From Pogostemon cablin (taxonomy: Eukaryota; Streptophyta; Magnoliopsida; Lamiales; Lamiaceae): a stretch of DNA of 64,000 nt. Position numbers and translations under genes: made by a program. Of this stretch, positions 22,568-33,595 are shown in pieces. The notes beneath the pieces are model-generated. The model searched no databases, was not told where the DNA came from, and saw only the letters and a program-made list of their open reading frames with translations. The stretch is taken from positions 13,362,791 through 13,426,790 of the forward strand of contig CM043013.1 in NCBI GenBank assembly GCA_023678885.1. The letters run 5' to 3'. How positions within the stretch are numbered: the stretch's first letter is position 1; every line of letters starts with the position of its first letter.

Positions 22568-23641
22568 GGGATAAAAACCTTTTTAGTTCCATAACTTTCA
22601 CATGGGCTTTTTTAGTCCCAAAAAAGATAAATTTGCCAAATTAGTCCTACCGGCGAAGAAATAGGGCCAAAAACATCATTTTTTCGCCGGAAAAAGCTGA
22701 CATCACCTTGAAACAGCCACGTCACAGCCGGAATCCTAGAAATCCGGCCAGTATGATGACGTGGCGCCCTGATGGCAGGTGAGTCAGCGGGATAAGAGCC
22801 TATTCAGTCCCATAACTTTCCTCATGTTCTATTTTAGTCCCAATAAAGATAAGTTTGTCAATTTAGTCCCACTCGTGTAGAAATAGGCCCAAACAAGTCC
22901 TATTTTCGCCAGAAAATGCTGACATCATCGGAATTGCCAATTTTCAACCGGGACGATGACGTGGCGCCCTGATGGCAGGTGAGTCAACAAATTAAATATT
23001 ATTTTAATGCTAATAAGATATTTTTATTTAAACAATTTCGATCGGTGTCATGGCCGATGGCGAAATTGTGGTTGCTGGCGAAGTTCTGGTGTTTGTGATG
23101 TGGGCCTTGGTGGCGGCGATTTCGTGCCAGAAGAGAAATTGGCTGATGACCCTTAATAATTTTTTTCCTAATTATTTAAAATTTTAGAAAATAAAAATGA
23201 CTTGTTGGTATTAAAATAATATTAATTTCGACTGAAAATCAACGATTCTGGCTGTCACTTAACAATCACGTGCCATTTTTCGGTGATGTCCACATTTTTC
23301 AGCGAAAATAGGACTTGTTTGGTCCTAATTCTATAAGGGTGGGACTAAATTGACAAACTTATTTTTATTGGGACTAAAATAGAACATGAGGAAAGTTATG
23401 GGACTGAATAGACTCTTATCCCGCTGACTCACCTGCCATCAGGCGCCACGTCATCATACCGGCCGGAATTCTAGGATTCCGGCTGTGACGTGGCTGTTCC
23501 AGGTGATGTCAGCTTTTTTCGGCTAAAATAGGACTTTTTGGCCCTATTTCTTCGTCGGAGGGACTAATTTGGCAAACTTATCTTTTTTGGGACTAAAAAA
23601 GACCATGAGAAAAGTTATGGGACTAAAAAGGTTTTTATCCC
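22568..23641. mobile_element. MULE-type element with long inverted repeats, 1074 bp
   Basis: It starts GGGATAAAAACCTTTTTAGT and ends with the inverted equivalent. GAATTTTATA is duplicated exactly at 22558-22567 and 23642-23651, a 10-bp duplication typical of Mutator-like elements. The inverted arms are several hundred bp and two-tiered: an outer pair (22568-22798 with 23406-23641) and an inner related pair (22799-22990 with about 23200-23405). Both tiers carry TAGTCCCATAACTTTC-like and GACGTGGCGCC motifs. No transposase is present. Confidence 0.8.
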
Positions 23642-23653
23642 GAATTTTATATA

Positions 23654-23937
23654 CTCCTCCATCCCATTATACTTTTCACGTTTACTGTTCCACGTTGTTT
23701 AAGAAAAAATATATTTTTTGATCAACTTTATTGACTTTGAAATGTATTCTAGTATTGTTAGGTAATAAAAAAAGTATAAAGTAATGATATGTGTGCGAAA
23801 AAATGAGTGACAAATTTGAAATTAAAGTAACTTTTGAGGTTGTTAGATAAAGTGATATTTCTTTTTTTTAGGGTGTGAAAGGTTTTGTAGGACAAACGAA
23901 TGAGGAAAGTGTGAAAGATTTTACGGGACGGAAGGAA
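23654..23937. mobile_element. Stowaway-like MITE
   Basis: CTCCTCCATCCCATTATACT at the left and TTACGGGACGGAAGGA at the right. The interior ACGTTGTTTAAGAAAAAATA is shared with remnants near 54290 and 62040. It sits immediately beside the right target duplication of the MULE. Confidence 0.6.
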
Positions 23938-24535
23938 TATGATATATAAAAATAATAAAATTTTATTATATAAAATATTAAAATTTAAAATTTTATAATT
24001 TTTTTTGGGGGTGGATAGGGGGACGAGTAGGATTAGATTGGATGGTAATATTTTTATTACTTTAAATATTAAAATCTAAAATTTTATAATTTTTTTTTCT
24101 TTTTGGGTGGTGGCAACGTGGCAGGAGAGGGGGTGAGATATGGAGGTAGCACCTAGGTGGTAGGGGTTAATTTTTTTTTAAATAAGGAATATTTTTTTAA
24201 TTAATTTATTAATTTTATATATTATTTTTATTATATATTAATATATCAATTATATAACAGAAGGATTTCAAATAATACAGTTTGAGTAAGGATTTGAAAT
24301 TCCATCTAAAATAGCTAAAAAAATTCAAAATCAAATCTGATTTGAAATCCATTTATTTAAAATCTTAAATTTGTAAATCCCTCTTCAAATTCTTCCATCC
24401 AAACACAGACTTACACAAACTTACTTGATTATTGGATTATTTCCTAGATCGGGTCCCATGATTTTTACCCTCAACTTAAGGGGTTTTCCACATTAAAATA
24501 GTTGGTGTTTATTCCGTATATTTTCTACATATTTA

Positions 24536-24789
24536 CTCCCTTCGTCCCACGTTAAGGTTTACGTTTTCTATTTTGGTTTGTCCCAAGTTAACATTTACAT
24601 TTCATTTTTTGTCAAGTTGGGGCCACACAAAATAATTTATTATTCCATGTAGGGTCCATACACAACACTAATACAACTACCCACTTCACATTAAATATAA
24701 TTTCTCTCACCTCACTACACTTTAAAATATTATATCTCTTAATCTCCGTGCAAAAAACAAATATCAACGTTAACATGGGACGAAAGGAG
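24536..24789. mobile_element. Stowaway MITE, 254 bp
   Basis: CTCCCTTCGTCCCACGTTAA at the left and AACATGGGACGAAAGGAG at the right, flanked by TA. Same subfamily as 10705-10960. Confidence 0.75.
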
Positions 24790-24933
24790 TATTTAGTTTG
24801 TGATTTCTTGTCTATTGTCATATTTGAGTGAAAAGATTGGAATATTGATATTATTGGAATTTGTTGGGTATCCACTGTGCCGAATATATCAATTGTGTGT
24901 TATCTATCATAATTTGGATATTGTCTCATCCCA

Positions 24934-24947
24934 TGGTACTAGAACCT
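24934..24947 (+). other. Decayed Met-tRNA-type primer-binding site
   Basis: TGGTACTAGAACCT resembles the copia primer-binding site TGGTATCAGAGCC and lies just before the gag remnant. No convincing LTR end precedes it. Confidence 0.4.
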
Positions 24948-24963
24948 ACGTTAGGCAGAAACC

Positions 24964-25520
24964 ATGAAGGGTAGTAGTTCTATGATTAAATTTAATGCTG
25001 AGAATTATTTAATTTGAAAGCTTAGGAGGGATGATTTACTTTACTGCAAAGATTTGTATGATCTTGTTGATGGGAAAAAGTTAAGCCCAAGGACATGGGT
25101 AATAAAAATTGGGAGAAGCTTGATATAAAAATAATTGATACATTTAGGTTGTGGATAAATATCAGTATTTTTCATCATGTGGCTAAAGAGACTGACATTT
25201 GTGAATTATAAAAAAGAATTGCAGGAATTATTTTACGAAACAAAGAGTGCATAAAACTAAGCAATTGATATAAAAAATTTAGTAAACTTGAAGTATAAAG
25301 ATGGGAAATATGTTGCAGAGCACTTGAATGTATTTCGAAACTTGGTGAATCAGCTTTCTACCGTGGAATTCACATTTGAGGACGAAGTGCATGCTTTATT
25401 TCTTTTGAGTTCTCTACCCAAAAGCTGGGAGACTATGACAGTGACACATAGTAATATAACTCCAAATGCAAAGTTAATATTGAATGTAATCAAAGAAAGT
25501 ATGTTTAATAAAAAGAATAC
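24964..25520 (+). pseudogene. Copia-type gag (UBN2) remnant
   Basis: From ATG at 24964 the translation reads MKGSSSMIKFNAENYLI, then stop codons and frame changes. The clearest part is 25288-25520: YKDGKYVAEHLNVFRNLVNQ, FEDEVHALFLLSSLPKSWET and VTHSNITPNAKL. These match the copia gag-polypeptide (UBN2) consensus, with HLxxFxxLVxxL, then LLxSLPxSW. A Stowaway at 25527 cuts off the remainder, and no protease, integrase or RT is found after it. It is non-functional. Confidence 0.75.
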
Positions 25521-25526
25521 ATACTA

Positions 25527-25781
25527 CTCCCTCCATCCCATCCTAATGGTTACATATTTCATTTTTGGGCGTCACATCCTAATGGTTACATTTCATTTTT
25601 TAGCATATGAAACCCATACAAATTAATTACTTCTCTCTCCATGGGCCCATACATCACACTAATACACATACCCACTTTACATTAAAATATTATTTCTCTC
25701 ACCTCAATACACATTAAAATATTATATTTATTAATTTACGTGCAAAAAGCAAACATAACCATAAGGACGGAATGAGGGGAG
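25527..25781. mobile_element. Stowaway MITE inserted after copia gag
   Basis: CTCCCTCCATCCCATCCTAA at the left and GGACGGAATGAGGGGAG at the right, with TA at both flanks. It terminates the gag reading frame. Confidence 0.7.
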
Positions 25782-25784
25782 TAT

Positions 25785-26273
25785 TGTTTATACATAAAAA
25801 TAAAACATAATTTAAAAGTTTGAATATAATAATTTTTTACATTTCATTCTTAAATTATTCTGTTATGATATGACATTACAACATAGGTTACTACTTTATT
25901 AACTAATAATGTAATAATTATAAATAGAAGTAATTAAAATATTAAAATTATTAATAATATAATAATTTAATATATAATTAATTAATTATTTTTTAAAAAA
26001 ATAAATCGAGCTAAGTGGGTCAACCCTTTTAATCGGGAGGCCAACCCTATAAGCTACGGGTTAATCGGTTTGAATCCAAAAGTACTCTATCTAAACGGGC
26101 CGCAGTTATTGCAAACCTAACCCTGCATTTTTCAAGGTTAAACGGGTTGATCCGTATTAACATTCCTAATTATAGTAGCAGTGTTACATGTTTTATTTGC
26201 ACACCAAATTATGATGATTTGGTAAATTTTCTTATTAACCTTAGTGTTAGAAATTTATCCGCTCATTTTGGGC
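25785..26273. other. AT-rich intergenic sequence
   Basis: No gene is visible. Positions 26005-26160 contain a GGGTCAACCC / GGGTTAATCGG pattern suggestive of another decayed transposon end, not resolved further. Confidence 0.3.
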
Positions 26274-26281
26274 AGTTCAGT

Positions 26282-27157
26282 CAGTGATTTGAAAATCGGA
26301 CCGGAGGCCGAACCGGTGACCCTAATGGTTTAAAATTGGACCTGTTGGACCAGTCGAACAGGCAGTTCAATCGGAAAAATTAAATTACTTTATTTTAATT
26401 ATATTTTATATTATTATTATATGCAAATATACCTAATAAATAAAATTATTCAATAAAATATAACTGAAATTAGTGGTTAGTTTAATAATGTCAATTTAAT
26501 GTAGGATGTCAAGTGAAATAAAGAAAACAATCAATTTAGTACCATTTACCTACCCATTTAGAGTTTATTTAAATTAATAAAATTAAAACTTTTATATAAT
26601 GCAAATGGCAACTAGGGCTTCTTTACACTTTAACAATTCACAACTGCCCCTATTAGCTCATTATCTCTCTCATTTGAAACCGAAGCCACCGCCAATTCTA
26701 CTCCTCTCTCTTGCAGCCACTGCCTGTCGTTTCTTTTTTTTTTTTTCATTTATTTCTTTGCTCAACCACTGATTCAATTATCTCTTTTGCAATAATTTTA
26801 AAATAGTATTTTAGAATTGTCTGCTGTATTGGATAGAGGATAGCGACGCCGATTCCACACAGCACCGAAGGTTGTTGCCGGAGTATTAGATGATGGCAGC
26901 GTTGTTCTATTGTTCTCTCTCTTGGATCTTACTTTTTTTTCCAAACTAGATCTCATAATTGGATTTGTTTGCAATTGAAACAGACTAGATTTGAAATAAA
27001 ATCGGGTATTTTCGGTTCTTCCAATTTCACCGGTTTACCCGTTTAAGCCGGATCATTCCGGTTTAATTTTGAAAAATAGTTTTAAGGTTGTTCCGGACCG
27101 GTTTCGGCTTCGGTTTCCGGTTGGACCGGCCGGTCCAATCCGGTTTTCAAATCACTT
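26282..27157. mobile_element. hAT-like non-autonomous element, 876 bp
   Basis: The left end CAGTGATTTGAAAATCGGAC pairs with the right end, reverse complement AAGTGATTTGAAAACCGGAT. The flanks AGTTCAGT (26274-26281) and GGTTCAGT (27158-27165) form an 8-bp duplication with one mismatch. GGACCGG/CCGGTCC subterminal motifs occur at both ends. The middle (about 26600-26960) is less AT-rich and may be captured sequence. Confidence 0.65.
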
Positions 27158-27383
27158 GGTTCAGTTAATCGTGCCACGTAGGATTTAAACCCCAAGCCAA
27201 CATAGACCCGGTGTTATCCTGTAACAACCAATATAAACACTGAGATGCAAGGATTAAATGAGTGTTATTGTGTTAACCTCCTGCCCACTATGTAAACGAC
27301 CCTAACTGTTTCGTATTTTGCTGTTCTTGAAGTATAACACTGTCTATTGTAAATGTTTGTCTTAAATTTATAGTGTTATTATA

Positions 27384-27536
27384 CTCCCTCCGGTTCTAAG
27401 ATATTCATTTGTTTTTTGCACGTGTATTAAGGAGTATTATTATATGTGTTGTTGTATTAGAGGAAAGTGGTGGACCATATTATGTATTTTTTTACTAAAT
27501 AGGAAAAATAATTACCTTAGAAGCGGACGGAGGGAG
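27384..27536. mobile_element. Stowaway MITE, 153 bp
   Basis: CTCCCTCCGGTTCTAAGATA at the left and AAGCGGACGGAGGGAG at the right, with TA on both sides. It is a shortened form. Confidence 0.75.
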
Positions 27537-27664
27537 TATATGCTTAACATTATAATTCAGTTCTCTAACATTATTAATAGTGACAGTGTTATGCTTAACA
27601 TTATTATTAATTTTGTTAAATGAACACTTCTTTTAAAAGTTTAAGTTTATAATAAGGGAAATTG

Positions 27665-27850
27665 CTTAATACTTAATTGATAGTCATTTTAACATGCTCC
27701 CTCACATGCAGACGGTGAATTTTTACTTCAAGCCTAACATGTGTAATTTGTCTCATTAAGAAAAATAGGGGCAATGAGGTTTGAATCTTGAACCCTTGCT
27801 AGGCTTTACTTCTGATACACTGCCTCAATTAAAAGCTTAACCTTATAGAG
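27665..27850. repeat. Dispersed repeat shared with 9060-9220
   Basis: GCTCCCTCACATGCAGACGG followed by AATTTTTACTTCAAG and, later, CTTCTGATACACTG resembles the 9060-9220 segment. Class unknown. Confidence 0.3.
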
Positions 27851-28326
27851 AAACTTAAGTTTATAGAGAAGGGAACTCACTCTAAGTTCTAAAAAAAACC
27901 TTTCTTATATAATGAAAAATAAATTAATTTTAAATATTAAAATAAAGATTAAATTTCACATTAAAAGAAATAATAATTTAGGTTTAATTTAATTATATGC
28001 ATATTAATATTTTTATTATATATTTTCTTTTTATTTAAAATTAAAATATAAAAGAAATAATAATTTAGGTTTAAAAATAATAAAATAGAATAATAATAAT
28101 AATAATAAAAGATACTACCTCCGTCCCATACATAAATTACACTTTCTATTTTTATTCGTTCCATAAACAGTTCACATTTTCAAATAAGAAAATACACACA
28201 AATCAATAACTCCACACTACATTTTATTAAGAATATATTAATATTTTAATTTTTGGAGTAAAAAATGAAGCAAACGGCTGCAAATGGAAATAAGATATTG
28301 AGTTGGTTGTATTTTAGAGTTAAATG
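27851..28326. other. Low-complexity AT sequence with half a Stowaway
   Basis: An (AAT)n tract lies at about 28088-28107, followed by a single left-type Stowaway end (TACCTCCGTCCCATACATAA, about 28115). No right end was found. The minus-strand open frame here is low-complexity and not credible. Confidence 0.4.
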
Positions 28327-28792
28327 TGTTGGAAATTTTTAATTTCCAATATAGTCTAATCGTGGGCAATATATTATTATGCAATTATATTAGCTATTCA
28401 ATTATTTTATGGACTTAATTAAGTGATCCAATTAAGGTTAAAAGTTCATGTGCTATAATAATATTAATATGGGCCATTTGAGTAGATACCCAATACTACA
28501 TGGTTGGGTGATTATGAGTGGCCCAGTTGTAAAGTATATAAAGGCTCCCAGGTTATGGTCCCCAAAATACTAAGCCGAACATGGTCTTCCCTTCTCCCTA
28601 TCGGGAGGGATTACTACGGTCCCCGTAAGGAATAAGGAGGCTTAGTTGAGGAAGGTTATAAAACCACTGATCTAGAGTTCGTGTTCCGCCTTGAGAACTT
28701 ATTGGATCAGGTACGCTTCCGCTTTACGTTTTGGATCTTATTTAATCGTAATAGGGTTTAAGGCATTAGGATTTATGGATTAATTTCCAACA
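28327..28792 (+). repeat. 5' LTR of the copia element
   Basis: It begins TGTTGGAAATTTTTAATTTC and ends GGATTAATTTCCAACA, so the termini are inverted repeats (TGTTGGAAAT / TTTCCAACA). TATATAAAG at 28535-28543 is the probable LTR TATA box. It retains about 44 bp (around 28585-28630) that the 3' LTR lacks. Confidence 0.9.
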
Positions 28793-31692
28793 AGTTGTAT
28801 TAGAGCCACCGTATTTATGATTTTCTGAGATCTGTGAAAATAGTGGTTAAATTTACATAACTGTATTCGAATCTTTTGAGAAATCATAATATTTTAGTTG
28901 GGAGATTAAAATTTCTTACAGATTTACGATTTTTTTTTTGTTTCGATAAATGATGAATTTGGTGGATTTACAATTCGTAAATCCAAATAGCTATAAGAGC
29001 GTCTAGACACATTTGAGCAGAGTTCTTATTAATTCTGGTATTACTAATATTGACGCATAAATCATGATTAGTGGAACTACTCTCCACTATTTGGCAATTA
29101 GGAATTTTTTTTTTAAATGAAATTCTTGCAAATTATGTGAAAACACAATTTTAAATTTGGGAAAGAAAATTTCTCAACAGTTGATGGAATTTGGTGTTGG
29201 TTAATTTTAAATCCGTGAGGTGAAAATTATTCATGGGAAATTAAAGAAAGGTTTTCAAATTTGACAATTGATATTTTATTTATTTATTTATTTATTCGTG
29301 ATATGCATCATTGATGCTGTCAATATGTATACATCAACATTCAGTACTTGTGTAATTGATCACATATAATGACCTTAATCGATGAGTACATGTCAGATGT
29401 GCATTAATTTATTTGTTGATTTTATATTTGTTTGGTGATAAATTTTATTGAAATTGGAATTCATATAATATGGACCATAGAATGTCATACTCTGATCGAT
29501 TAGCATTTCTGAAATCATTAGTGGCTAATTGGATTTGATTTGTTTCGAAGCGTATAGAAAAATGCTTTGATATTATTTCGTATTATTTTTAAATAATGGC
29601 AAGTCATGAATCATGATCAGTTGAGAGTCCTTATTCTCATTTATGCGGATTATGACTTCGATTTAATGTATTCTTCACAAAATCAATTGTTGTTTGCGCT
29701 TACAATTAACGCATATAGAGTGAGGAATTGATTTATTATGTACATTAAGTGACGATAAATTATTGGATTATATATGTGAATAACTTGGTATATTTAAGTG
29801 ACATTGGTAATTGAATTTATTCAATATATTGAGGTATCCAGAACCATGTAAAGGATGCAGTTCTATTTTCTAAGTATAATTTTGGATGGAATATGCTTAG
29901 TAATTGGATTACATTTAAAATCTAATTAAGCACTTTGGACAATTGTGCCTCGTTTAAAGGAGATTATTCATTTAAAGAATTTCAAAAATATTTCATAAAT
30001 GATTCATATTGATTTATTATTTTTGGTGGATGACTTGGCATTGAGTATTATACATGTGAACGTGTCCTCATGTAATTTAATGATGTAATATGGTTATTTT
30101 TCCACCACTAAATAAGGATACGAGGCATTGAATTGTTTTACGTTGCTTGAAAATAATATTTTGTTTGCATGTGACAAAATGTAAGGAATAACTTCGTGCA
30201 CTTTTGCCGTTCAGAAAAGATGAAACTTTTGGCAATATTGGTATATAAATAAATTGATTAAATTCAGATATGGCAGCCGTTACGGTACTTTACCATGGTA
30301 ATTTCCAACTGGATTAATTTTGGGAATTTCGGTATTTGGTGCTAAATTTAATATTCCTTTTGGTTGATTATTGACAATTATTTAGTTGTTCATAAATTTA
30401 GCTTGCTAATTTCCTATTAAAATTAAAAATATTGAAAGTAATTGTCATATGAATATTCATCAGAATTTTGAGATGTCGCGCTCAAATGGTTGAAATCCAA
30501 ATATATGCGTGTCATTAACTGATGGTGGACATTTGAATATTTGATGATTAATGAAGTTTAAATGGTTGTCGCTTGTAATGAGCATAATATATAGTAATTC
30601 CTCAATTAGAGTAATTATGTATTGGGAAATTACATTGTTTGTATTCAGTATTTAAAACATTTGGGTTGACTTATTAATTTAAAATTATGAATTGGCATAT
30701 CTTAGGTGATTGATTAAATTTTCAAATTGATATCAATCTATGTTTATCGATGTCGATATAAGTCAACATTGTGGTTATCTTGCATTATATAATATTTTTC
30801 CTAATACAGTTTATAATAAATTAAGATTCAGGCTCAGGTTAAGAAATCTTTCATAATAGAGTATATAAATTTGCGTGAATCATCTAATATTTCCATCTCG
30901 AAGTGGAATTTAATGAAATTAAAATTTGGGGAGACATTTTTTTAATGTCGTTCAATTAAACTTAATATTTTCAATATTTGTTTAATTGGTCTAGTAATTT
31001 TCAATCTAGTCAATCAAAGCATCATGTTGCCGTAGCAGCCTCTGTGTGTAGAGTGTGACTTTATTGAAATTACATAGATGAATGTGGAATTATTTATGTG
31101 TTCTGTGTTCGTCCCATAGGTAGCCACAGTTTGACAGAATAATAACACATATGTGATAATAAGTATGTGATAATTATTTGAATTGTTCATGAAAACATTA
31201 GTTGGTTCAAAGATAGACTTTTGTTTGACAGAACTTATTATCAGTACTTGATTATTACACCAAGATTACTCATGCAGTTAATTTTTGTCCATAGACGAGG
31301 TTAATGTTGCACAATATGTCTTGTGATGGGTCCCCAATTAATAATATTGTGCAAGTGTATTTTCATGCGGGTATTGACCGGCCCAAAGATAGATTAATAT
31401 TTGACAGAAATACACAGGCACCTGTGGTGGTGAATACGTGACAAATTATTTGGTTTGACATGTGAGTAATATGTCGGCTCAAAAGGAAGACTATTGCTTG
31501 ACAGTTCTTATTGTCAGTATTTGACTACAATGTAGAGGGTGTCACTTACAAGTTAGTATTGTTGTCATTGGACTTGATGCTATTGTTGTGCTCGATTCCT
31601 CGAGATGATTCTAAATTATTTAAGATTTGAAAGATTATAAAGTTTAGTGCAAGCATGATAATCATTTTGGATTTTTTCTCTGAATAATTAAG

Positions 31693-31838
31693 AAGTCTGC
31701 TAATTAAGTTTAACATATATCATCAACAAAATCATACATGATGAGTGAACTTCAATAATAAGGGCAAGTCTGCTAATTAAGTTTAACATATATCATCAAC
31801 AAAATCATACATGATGAGTGAACTTCAATAATAAGGAC
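31693..31838 (+). repeat. Tandem duplication, period 73 bp
   Basis: AAGTCTGCTAATTAAGTTTA starts at 31693 and again at 31766. The two units differ at only one or two positions, so this duplication inside the copia element is recent. Confidence 0.9.
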
Positions 31839-32138
31839 GAGACTAATAGGTTTCTAACAAACTTTGTCTCAATAAAGTATAAGGGCAACAAAGGAAAACC
31901 CATTTGAAAAGCTGTTAAAAGACAAAATAGAACTCCATAGGATATGGTTACTAATAGGAGAAATACTTAAGATTGCAGCTTATGGTCTCAATAAAGTTTT
32001 AATTAAAGTAGTTGTGAGAACTCTTTGAGTTTTACATGGTGATGTCCGACTAAGGCTAGATCATTGGGATCTACTAAAGAAAAATTGGACACAAATAGTT
32101 ATTAGCTACTTTATTGATTATGAAAAAGATAAAAGTTT

Positions 32139-32414
32139 ATGATCCAATTAATCGGATCATATTTGAGACGGGTAATACGGTATTTTGTGAGGATGGTTAT
32201 TTGGGGGGGGGGGGGGAATAATATTAGGGACATTGTCTTTGAAGAGGAGTCTATTATACCCCCACTTATGCCTTTTAAGAATATGGAAATTCAGAATATC
32301 GATGGGAAAATGTCAATAATATTTAAGGAATTACAAAATTCAACAACCTCAAGAATCAATGTCACTAAGGAAACCACTAGAATTGGAAGAAAGACAATTC
32401 AGATGATTATGTAG
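32139..32414 (+). pseudogene. Copia polyprotein fragment between integrase and RT
   Basis: The translation NNIRDIVFEEESIIPPLMPF followed by a Thr/Arg-rich stretch resembles the linker between the integrase C-terminus and RT in copia polyproteins. A run of 14 G at 32203-32216 disrupts the beginning of the frame. Confidence 0.45.
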
Positions 32415-32937
32415 TTTTTCTCTTAAATAATGAGAACACTATAGAATTAATGATATAACATTCAAACAATGTTCATCAAGCCATGTAAGGTCCAAATACT
32501 CGAAGTGGGTTAATGCTATAAGTTATGAGTATAAATCAATACAAGATGATTAAGTTTGCATCTTGATAAAGGATTATACTCAAAAGGGAAGGAAGACATT
32601 GTGTTTTAAGATAATTGTGACATTAGTAGCACATTTTAATCTTGAATCATATATTAGATGGATGTAAAGATAAATTTCTTGCTAGTAACATTGATGATAC
32701 AATTTCAACAGTTTAAGAACTACAAAGAAATCCATCTATACATTCAAGTAAGTTTTTCCATATTGGAATCACAAGTATCATCATGAGGTAATTGTCTCAT
32801 TTGGTTTTGAGACAAGTGAAGATGTTTATGTGATTCAGTGGGAGAATGTTAAGTTAAAATATATCTTGAATCCGGCCCTCATTACCTGGGACGGAGGGAG
32901 TAATTGCTTTGAGAAATATATAGCCCAAGTGGGAGAT

Positions 32938-33359
32938 TGTTGGAAATTTTTAATTTCCAATATAGTCTAATCGTGAGCAATATATTATTATGCAATTATA
33001 TTAGCTATTCAATTATTTTATGGACTTAATTAAGTGATCCAATTAAGGTTAAAAATCCATGTGCTATAATAATATTAATATGGGCCAATTGAGTAGATAC
33101 ACAATACTACATGACTGGATGATTATGGGTGGCCCAGTTGTATGGTATATAAAGGCTCCCAGGTTATGGTCCCCAAAATACTAAGCCGAACATAAGGAAT
33201 AAGGAGGCTTAGTTGAGGAAGGCCAAAAAACCACTGATCTAGAGTTCGTTTTCTGCCTTGAAAACTTATTGGATCAGGTACGCTTCCACTTTACGTTTTG
33301 AATCTCATTTAATCATAATAGGGTTTAAGGCATTAGGATTTATGGATTAATTTCCAACA
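32938..33359 (+). repeat. 3' LTR of the copia element
   Basis: Matches the 5' LTR except for about 21 substitutions and a 44-bp deletion after GCCGAACA. TATATAAAG at 33146-33154 lies about 440 bp upstream of the membrane-protein ORF at 33596, so the LTR could contribute promoter activity to that gene; this is inference. Confidence 0.9.
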
Positions 33360-33595
33360 AAATGTACTGCAACATGGAGGAGTGCTTGAGATAAGCCTCA
33401 GTCAGGAAAAATAAGTGAGTAAAATGAAAACACGACAACCAAAACAAAATGCAAAGACTTATCCGTTAAACTAGTCAACACTCGCCAAATCACTGAAGTT
33501 CCACTAGATCTGAAACCTCCCATGCAATTCTCTCAAATTTTCGGTTTCTTGATCATCTTCAAAGATTCCATCTCCTTTCCGAAAATGGAAAGTTC

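Larger units (their letters stand above)
22386..24410. mobile_element. Tourist-like (PIF/Harbinger) element carrying nested insertions
   Basis: The left end GGTTGTGTTTGGATC and the reverse complement of the right end, GTCTGTGTTTGGATGG, are terminal inverted repeats flanked by TTA on both sides, the PIF/Harbinger target. The arms are rich in AAATTTGAAA-like palindromic text. A MULE (22568-23641) and a Stowaway-like element (23654-23937) are nested inside, which accounts for most of the length. Confidence 0.7.
28327..33359 (+). mobile_element. Complete Ty1/copia LTR retrotransposon, coding region decayed
   Basis: Two LTRs (28327-28792 and 32938-33359) flank about 4.1 kb. AAATG is duplicated at 28322-28326 and 33360-33364. 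A Met-tRNA-type primer-binding site (TTGTATTAGAGCC, about 28795) follows the first LTR and a polypurine tract (AAGTGGGAGATTG) precedes the second. RT remnants at about 32500-32700 read DYTQKGRKT and VAHFNLESY in shifting frames, matching copia RT blocks. The LTRs differ at roughly 21 of about 420 aligned positions by eye, plus a 44-bp gap, so the insertion is not recent. No intact gag-pol is present. Confidence 0.9.

Noticed and set aside
32203..32216. Run of 14 G as a possible functional G-quadruplex
   Set aside because: A single homopolymer inside a decayed copia element; more likely slippage or an assembly issue.
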